Position numbers and translations under genes: made by a program. Shown piece after piece: positions 59,701 through 64,000 of a stretch of DNA of 64,000 nt. Origin of the DNA: Plumapathes pennacea (Eukaryota; Cnidaria; Anthozoa; Antipatharia; Myriopathidae); contig OZ038471.1 of assembly GCA_964036295.1 (NCBI GenBank), positions 6,818,001-6,882,000 on the forward strand, written 5' to 3'. The number at the start of each line of letters is the position of its first letter. Within the stretch, counting starts at the first letter, position 1. The notes under the pieces are model-generated. The model was not told the origin of the DNA and searched no databases. It saw only the letters and a program-made list of their open reading frames with translations.

Positions 59701-61655
59701 TCATGACCTCATAATGCAAATGCTCCCAACCATGAGAAAACAAACGAGTTTTGTAGTGAAAATTGAACTACTTTTCACTTGAGCTGAGCAAGCAATCAAA
59801 CGCCAAGTTTAACTTGGGTTTATGAACAATTGTGCACATGGCCCAATAAGAAGACAAAGTCATTCAGTCTCCCACGCCTGATTGTGGTCACGCTTCATTA
59901 ACAGAGACAATTAGCACGTTATGAATAAAGAATAGATTGCCACACCGGGCTTCGGACAGCTGGGGAGCTCAATATTCTATGGCATTGTTGGTGTTTATCT
60001 TGTTTCACAAAGAATAGCTGCCAGCTTTTCCGGAGACAAATCATCAAAACAACAACTTCAAAGAAACAGGTTTTGGCGAGAAATGAGCAAGAGCGAAGTA
60101 TGCGCCTAACAACAAGACAACTATACGAGAACTTGTTCTTGAAGGTTACAAACGGCTAAGTGAGCATTTGATAAATAAACGTTAGCAAGCAGAAATCAAG
60201 TAAACATCAAGTAATTAAGTAAACGAAAAGAGGAAGTGGTAGTTTACATCGCAGAGATCGAATTCACATAGAAAGACTGTTCCATGTCCAATTCAATTAC
60301 TAAAGAAGAACTTGACTTAACCTTAAAGACTATCAAATAAAAAAAATTAATGTGCAACCACCCAAAGAAAGGCTTTCGCTGAGTGCATTTGAATAGCAGA
60401 TCCATGTTGTTGTTGAACGTTGGAAGGTTTTAGTACGCCATGAAACATAAGTTAGCTTTGGGGTTGCATTAAAAGTATTCGAAAACACCTGCAAAAAAAC
60501 TAGCTGGGCTGGCTATACACCAAGCATAACATATCGCTTAACTCGTCAAGCTTGATTAAAAATCAACAAATGACAGCGCTTGGCAAGAAGCAAGTTGATT
60601 GAACCATCCGTTCGACCGACCTTATACCATCCATGCATTTGAAATTCAACTTTGAAAGAAGGGGGAAAGGGAGAAATATAAATGTTTACGCGATACATAA
60701 ACAAATATTTGGACTGCGCGTGGCCAAGATTGTAATTTTAGACTCTTTGTGGTGGTACGATAGTATAAAGAAGACAACTTTTATAGTAGCCCAGGGGTGG
60801 GGAGGCTGGGTCGTCTCACCTGGTTTAGCTCTGTCATGAGCGAGTCCACCTGATCAAGTGTGTTGTCCCATTTGCCGGCCGCCCTACCCCACTCTTCCAG
60901 CGCTTTGTCCCTCTCACGCACAAGTTGATCTCTCTGATCGATAACATGTGCAAGTTCCTCTAACGCAGTCTCTTTCTCCATTTGTGCGGAGACAAGCTTT
61001 TGCTCGAAATCGTTTAAAAAATTCCTCCTGCCGTGATCGCCCTCCGAGAGGGCCTCGCTTAGCTGAAGGACGTACTTTCTGAGAGCTACTACCTCAACGA
61101 CGCTCTTGCTTCGTATATCTTCTCTAAATCGTTCGCACTCCTTGCATGGAGTAGAGCTGGAGAGGGGAACAGCATTTGCTTCGATAGTCGTTTCGTGCTG
61201 TTCCATTTTCGACGGATAAATCACATTCTTGGTTTTCCCAGTTCCACTGTCAATCATGCTTAACTCCTTTCTGGACATTTCGTTTATTTCGTCCCTGTAA
61301 CTCGATGCAAGCAACAACTTCAAATTTTCGATTTCCCGCTCTGCATCTCTCAGTTTGGCAATCGTCTTGTCGTGCTCCGTTTTGATTTTGTTAGCGTCGC
61401 CCATGGCCTCATTTCTCTCGTTCAGCAAATCTGCGTTCTGGTCTAGTAGAACGCTTACTCTTGAATCCGGCGACGATGGACCCGAAGAGTTCCGATGATC
61501 TTCGTCCGTGGAGTGATCCTTCGAGGCCGACTGCTTCCGACTGCTAAGCGACATCGATCGGAAGAGCTTCGTAGTTGCCGAGCTCCTCTTCTCGTTCGAG
61601 GTTGTTTTCTTGGGCATTTCTGATTGTGTCACTTCACCGTTAGTATATTGGGCAT
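47304..61655 (-). CDS. Gene A: DLG5/CARMA-like coiled coil - PDZ x3 - SH3 scaffold, 3' part (15 exons, 5' end not found)
   Basis: Exons (high-low): 61655-60820, 59187-58654, 58195-58136, 57992-57886, 57628-57526, 57070-56998, 56918-56821, 56747-56622, 55627-55062, 54718-54568, 54025-53920, 53802-53754, 52722-52540, 52141-51936, 47782-47313 (or to the stop at 47304). All phases join, giving at least 1223 codons. The first exon here begins with two bases of a split codon, so at least one exon lies upstream. Order: coiled coil, two adjacent PDZ domains, Ser-rich linker, one PDZ, SH3, basic hook, coiled coil. In DLG5 and the CARMA proteins this order is followed by a guanylate-kinase-like domain, and none is seen here. 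Membrane or junction scaffolding, or signalosome assembly, is inferred. The 3' end is uncertain: the ORF ends DNTEVC-stop, or splices at GAG/GTTTGT. Confidence 0.83.
47783..51935. other. 4.1-kb intron of gene A, nothing else seen
   Basis: No exon with a recognisable domain, specifically no guanylate-kinase-like sequence, on the minus strand. Contains AT-rich sequence and short low-complexity stretches only. Confidence 0.55.
51936..52141 (-). CDS. Gene A post-SH3 hook exon
   Basis: 206-nt exon: acidic then basic. SESEELTSDDAVSTLKRGSS followed by a basic cluster SLLQRYRKLRKRQSKDN. The position equals the HOOK region of MAGUKs. In those, a guanylate-kinase domain follows; here the next exon is a coiled coil. 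The split Gly codon joins cleanly to 47782. Confidence 0.78.
52540..52722 (-). CDS. Gene A SH3 domain exon
   Basis: 183-nt exon, GC-rich. TKHAYRAMAPDELSFTVGET, LHVINTRANYDQARQSWKWV, then VEEGLVPCMG. This is the MAGUK type of SH3, as in ZO-1, DLG5 and CARD11, where DELSF.GE and G.IP are kept but the aromatic Pro-binding residues are degenerate. Probably acts in intramolecular packing more than in PxxP binding (family knowledge). Confidence 0.85.
53212..53709. mobile_element. TIR element interrupted by a nested family 2 MITE
   Basis: The outer ends AGGGCCGTTTA (53212-53222) and TAAACGGCCCT (to 53709) are inverted, and the next bases TACGAGAG / CTCTCGTA also match once the insert is skipped. 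The inner MITE (53221-53417) has the TAGTATATACCACACAAG ends and is the reverse-orientation copy of those at 19.5 and 38.6 kb. The outer body carries repeated GCGGCTTACA units. Confidence 0.8.
53754..54718 (-). CDS. Gene A PDZ domain 3 (three exons)
   Basis: Exons 54718-54568, 54025-53920 and 53802-53754. Motifs: RLEKKPFHNLGLEVSGGN with NLGL as the binding loop, GIYVTELTEDSVLKATGLKI, GDRLLKVNSFDLTRATLDHA, and TRTVKLLNTCSYLRIEAQ. The last exon (YKEVLKVTPFDSLYVR) leads into the SH3, the usual PDZ-SH3 supramodule of MAGUK and CARMA proteins. Confidence 0.87.
54320..54500. repeat. ACGGACAC-rich repeat remnant
   Basis: Units such as ACGGACACCTCTCTAAAACG and the inverted GTGTCCGTCTTTAG flank a short spacer. 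Related sequence is seen at 40130-40190 and 40540-40590. Likely a MITE remnant. Confidence 0.55.
54755..54963. repeat. CAGTGGAACC-type repeat
   Basis: Left CAGTGGAACCTCTCTGAGCG and right GGAAAATTCTACTGTAG are inverted ends. Internal GCGACCAC units occur in both orientations. A similar-ended element begins near 57100. Confidence 0.6.
55062..55627 (-). CDS. Gene A Ser-rich interdomain linker exon
   Basis: 566-nt exon encoding ~189 residues, very rich in Ser, Asp, Pro and Arg and probably disordered. Stretches such as SISMSSRFSGNSSMGSMSSY and VPRRRGAGPPPS suggest phosphorylation and SH3/14-3-3-type binding sites (inference). Position between PDZ2 and PDZ3 matches the long linker of DLG5, though shorter. 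Confidence 0.85.
55851..56413. mobile_element. 563-bp element with perfect 30-bp terminal inverted repeats
   Basis: 55851-55880 (TAGAGTGATTTCAATAAACC then CGTGAAACAG) is exactly inverted at 56384-56413. No transposase-like ORF. In a gene A intron between PDZ2 and the linker exon. Perfect ends suggest recent mobility. Confidence 0.85.
56622..57070 (-). CDS. Gene A PDZ domain 2 (three exons)
   Basis: Exons 57070-56998, 56918-56821 and 56747-56622. Clear PDZ motifs: MNFDLELSIPKKSKALGFEC with an ALGF carboxylate-binding loop, GLYVKEMKYGVAADENRTLY, AGDYVVKVNGKHLDKVIASA, and GGDKLKLNVTR. Tandem with PDZ1 with almost no linker, as in the first two PDZ domains of DLG5. Confidence 0.83.
57526..58195 (-). 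CDS. Gene A PDZ-like domain 1 (three exons)
   Basis: Exons 58195-58136, 57992-57886 and 57628-57526. The strand/helix order is PDZ-like: GEEIRVTMEKDEPHGNISIA, then NGRSFIAVMDV, KYDEIVSINEVPMTDADQN, and LLQEATTLINM. The DEIVSIN motif matches the PDZ D/EIL.VN strand. The peptide-binding GLGF loop is replaced by PHGNI, so ligand binding may be changed or lost. It runs directly into PDZ2. Confidence 0.75.
58654..59187 (-). CDS. Gene A coiled-coil exon 2
   Basis: 534-nt phase 0-0 exon, opening VKLERDNLKKQQKQ. Long coiled coil with many Arg/Glu/Lys heptads (RERDHAKEQWRQSVKERKRL), ending in a Ser/Cys-rich stretch (CSLKECKFCSDDPSSSFE) that leads to PDZ1. It contains the second short Cys-x2-3-Cys cluster of this protein (CKFC), like CKEC in the previous exon. 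Confidence 0.85.
60820..61655 (-). CDS. Gene A coiled-coil exon 1 in window
   Basis: 836-nt exon. The first ~60 residues are basic and Ser-rich (RSMSLSSRKQSASKD), probably disordered with phosphorylation-type sites. Coiled coil follows (LLDQNADLLNERNEAMGDAN and LRDAEREIENLKLLL), then a Cys-containing break (PCKECERFREDI) and a second coil ending WDNTLDQVDSLMTELNQ. Ends in phase 0 before GTGAGA. The alternation of coil with short Cys/Pro breaks resembles DLG5- and CARMA-type N-terminal coils. Confidence 0.85.
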
Positions 61656-64000
61656 CTAGAAACCAAAAAAAAAAAAACATTATTAACACGTATCTCGTAC
61701 TCATATATTGCGCACTAAGTTATTACGTGATTGATGAAGGCTTATAGAGCAAGGTAAAGGTCTTGACAAAACCAATTAGAATACAAAGTTTTGGACATAC
61801 TTCAAGCAGAGTTCAAAGATTGTGGCATTTCCTACAAATAACCAAGTACTTTGGTTTTAAATCACCTTATGGATCTCATGAAAACAATATCTCACAAAAA
61901 CAACCAACCAACAAAGAAACCAAGAAATCATTCAAAACCAAAGACTTAGATTGCTTAAATAATAACCAACATATTTGTATATTAAATTGAAGATTGAGGA
62001 AACTAGCACAAACACACAATAACAACAACAAATTCAAGATAATAATCCATGAATACAACCCAGTTGTTCAAAGCAAGATAATCCAAAATTTGTCTTAATG
62101 TGTAAGGCTGAATATTGAAATATTTCTATGAAATAATGCTTACTCAAAAAGGTTTAACCTAAAAGCTATCCACAATTGCTTATCGACCAAGACTTTTCGT
62201 CATTTGTATTTATGGCAAGAGATTGAAAGAAGGAGCAGTAACCAAATTATTTCTCTTAAACTCTTGGTCGATTAACTGTGGAGTTTCGATCACAGCAGCG
62301 GGAACTCAAAAACACAATATTCATATCAATATGCACACAGATACATGCACAAAACTGCCCACGCAAAATTGTTCAAAGCCTGCGCACACTAACATATTCA
62401 AAGATTGGTCGTTTGTTCGACTTAAAAAGATAGAAAGCCTACATTTCTGTGATTATCAGAATACAGTAAGGCAATTGGCGGCCATGACACATTGCGTGAC
62501 ATCGAGTGGCAGGGCTAAGAGCAAATCAATGCATAAAGTTTCGACTATCGGTTAATAGACTCTTGTCTTTGTGATGTAATTCAAGTTCAAGGTGCAGCAG
62601 TGGCCAAAGAGACCGGAAAAGCTGTATACTTTCATTGTGTTTATCTCGGCGTGCATACAAGAGCAAGCAAGGGAGCCCAAAACCTCATAAGCCTGGAGAT
62701 TTCTTTCTGGGCTTCCCTGCCACATTATCTGTGTGTTTAACCATGTTTTTGTAAAAGATTTTGGCAATTTGGGGAACAAGCTGCAAGTCGATTTTAATGA
62801 ATAGGGCACCTTACTTTAAGTGGGCCCGGACCTAACCATACAACAAAGTCCAAGTTTGTAGATTTTGATGTTTAACGTAACTAACCTGGAAATTCAGTTT
62901 ACTTTATGGCCAAAGGTTTACTATATATATTCAGGAAATACCTCGTTTCATTTTACATAAAAAGTATTATATTTCCGTTGCGTGAGTTTATGCGGCACCA
63001 CGAAAGTGAATACTAGATATGTGATATCCGGAAGACAACTTGATTTATCATCATACCTTTTTAAAGCATTACTAGCAGCCGATAAAATACCAAAAGCTTT
63101 GGTCTTTCTGGTGTAAAACGAGACAATTCTGATATACAGAACGGTTGCTAACATCTCGGAGTAGACAACATTTGAGTAAAAATTAGATTTGCATGTTTAT
63201 TAATTCACCAAGACCGAATTTCTAATTGCCAGTGTATTAAATGCACAAACTCGCACAAATCATTCTCTATTTTCGAATAAGCCATTAGGATGTGCCATAT
63301 ATCTAAAAGGTTGATCTTTCCAGCTCCGGTTTTATCGAATAATTTGGCTCGAAACACTTTATGTCTTTGCGAACAATAAATCTTCGACATATTGTGATAC
63401 TGATCTTTCTGGTGAAGTTTGCTCTTTTTGTAGTGCATATAAGATTGCTCGCAACAAACCTGAATTTGAGCATTGCTTATCTTCTAAGCGAATGTCGGTG
63501 GCGTATGACGGCCATATACGGATCAAATTCAGAACGGTAGTTCCGACAGAAATAACTCGAAGTCATATAATTTATGAATAAAGAACATCTGCTCTTCGTA
63601 TTCATTCGACTGGTCCGCTTTGACCCTTAACATTAGCGTCCCATCTAAACGGAGACGAAATCCTGAAACAACCGAATGTGCGAAGCTACGAAAACGTATT
63701 TTGATACCACTAAAGAACGAGTGGCTGGATGGAAGCAATGTTTCCTATAGTCAAACATTATTCTGAACTCAAACAGAAAAAAGATTAACTGATAAACACG
63801 TTGTGTTCTTATATAAAGAATGACGTGGATTTTCACAGCGTTAAATGACCACACAGAGGGCGAAATCAGGAACCCTAGTTTTAAACTGCGGTTCAATGAG
63901 AGAATAACATTCATACCTGAAATGTTGATATAAGATATACGTTAACACTTAGCCACACGTTCGGTGAAAAACCAAACTTCTTTCGAGCAGCAACGCACTT
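61656..64000. other. Upstream flank or intron of gene A; no exon identified
   Basis: The first exon in the window needs an upstream partner ending in phase 1, but no exon with a clear domain (for example a CARD) was found here. Contains a repeat fragment near 63630-63720 (AGCGTCCCATCTAAACGGAG). Confidence 0.45.

Noticed and set aside
62552-62809. Upstream exon of gene A
   Set aside because: No coiled-coil, CARD or phase-1 donor; looks like decayed repeat sequence.
63205-63438. Minus-strand ORF with an EF-hand-like stretch (FDKTGAGKINLLDI)
   Set aside because: The spacing loosely fits a Ca2+ loop, but there is no partner EF-hand, no good splice acceptor, and no link to gene A. Treated as chance.

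Overview
This 64 kb window is from an animal nuclear genome. It contains split genes with GT-AG introns, short symmetric exons, intracellular Ig modules, and many foldback or short inverted-repeat elements in the introns. The proteins and repeat style suggest a cnidarian, most likely an anthozoan such as a stony coral. That placement is inference; no rRNA or mitochondrial marker is present. Both recognisable genes lie on the minus strand, so the window reads biologically from right to left.

From 61.7 down to 47.3 kb lies the 3' part of gene A, a DLG5/CARMA-type scaffold. I assembled 15 exons by eye with consistent splice phases, giving at least 1223 codons. The order is coiled coil, PDZ, PDZ, Ser-rich linker, PDZ, SH3, basic hook, coiled coil. 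Its 5' end is outside the window or unrecognised. No guanylate-kinase domain follows the SH3.

From 45.37 down to 20.31 kb lies gene B. Its 33 coding exons join in one frame to a predicted 2667-residue protein. The order is an MLCK-type Ser/Thr kinase, an MLCK-like autoinhibitory/calmodulin-binding segment, three Ig domains, a second MLCK-type kinase (DFS in place of DFG), about 1,570 residues of mostly coiled coil, and a C-terminal Death domain. I do not recognise this architecture from any described protein, and it is the best candidate here for an undescribed signalling protein. The two kinases share nearly the same exon lengths, so the second arose by internal duplication. A TATA box and a short first exon suggest gene B has its own promoter. 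The last exon of gene A also ends in a possible splice donor whose phase matches gene B exon 2, so a fused or read-through transcript is possible.

The rest (0-20 kb, large introns, 61.7-64 kb) shows no convincing coding gene. It holds a broken LINE reverse-transcriptase remnant (1.0-1.8 kb), a degenerate tandem satellite (14.2-16.4 kb), several terminal-inverted-repeat elements (one pair nested), long near-perfect foldbacks, and many microsatellites and homopolymer runs. All coordinates come from reading the sequence; no alignment or domain search was run.
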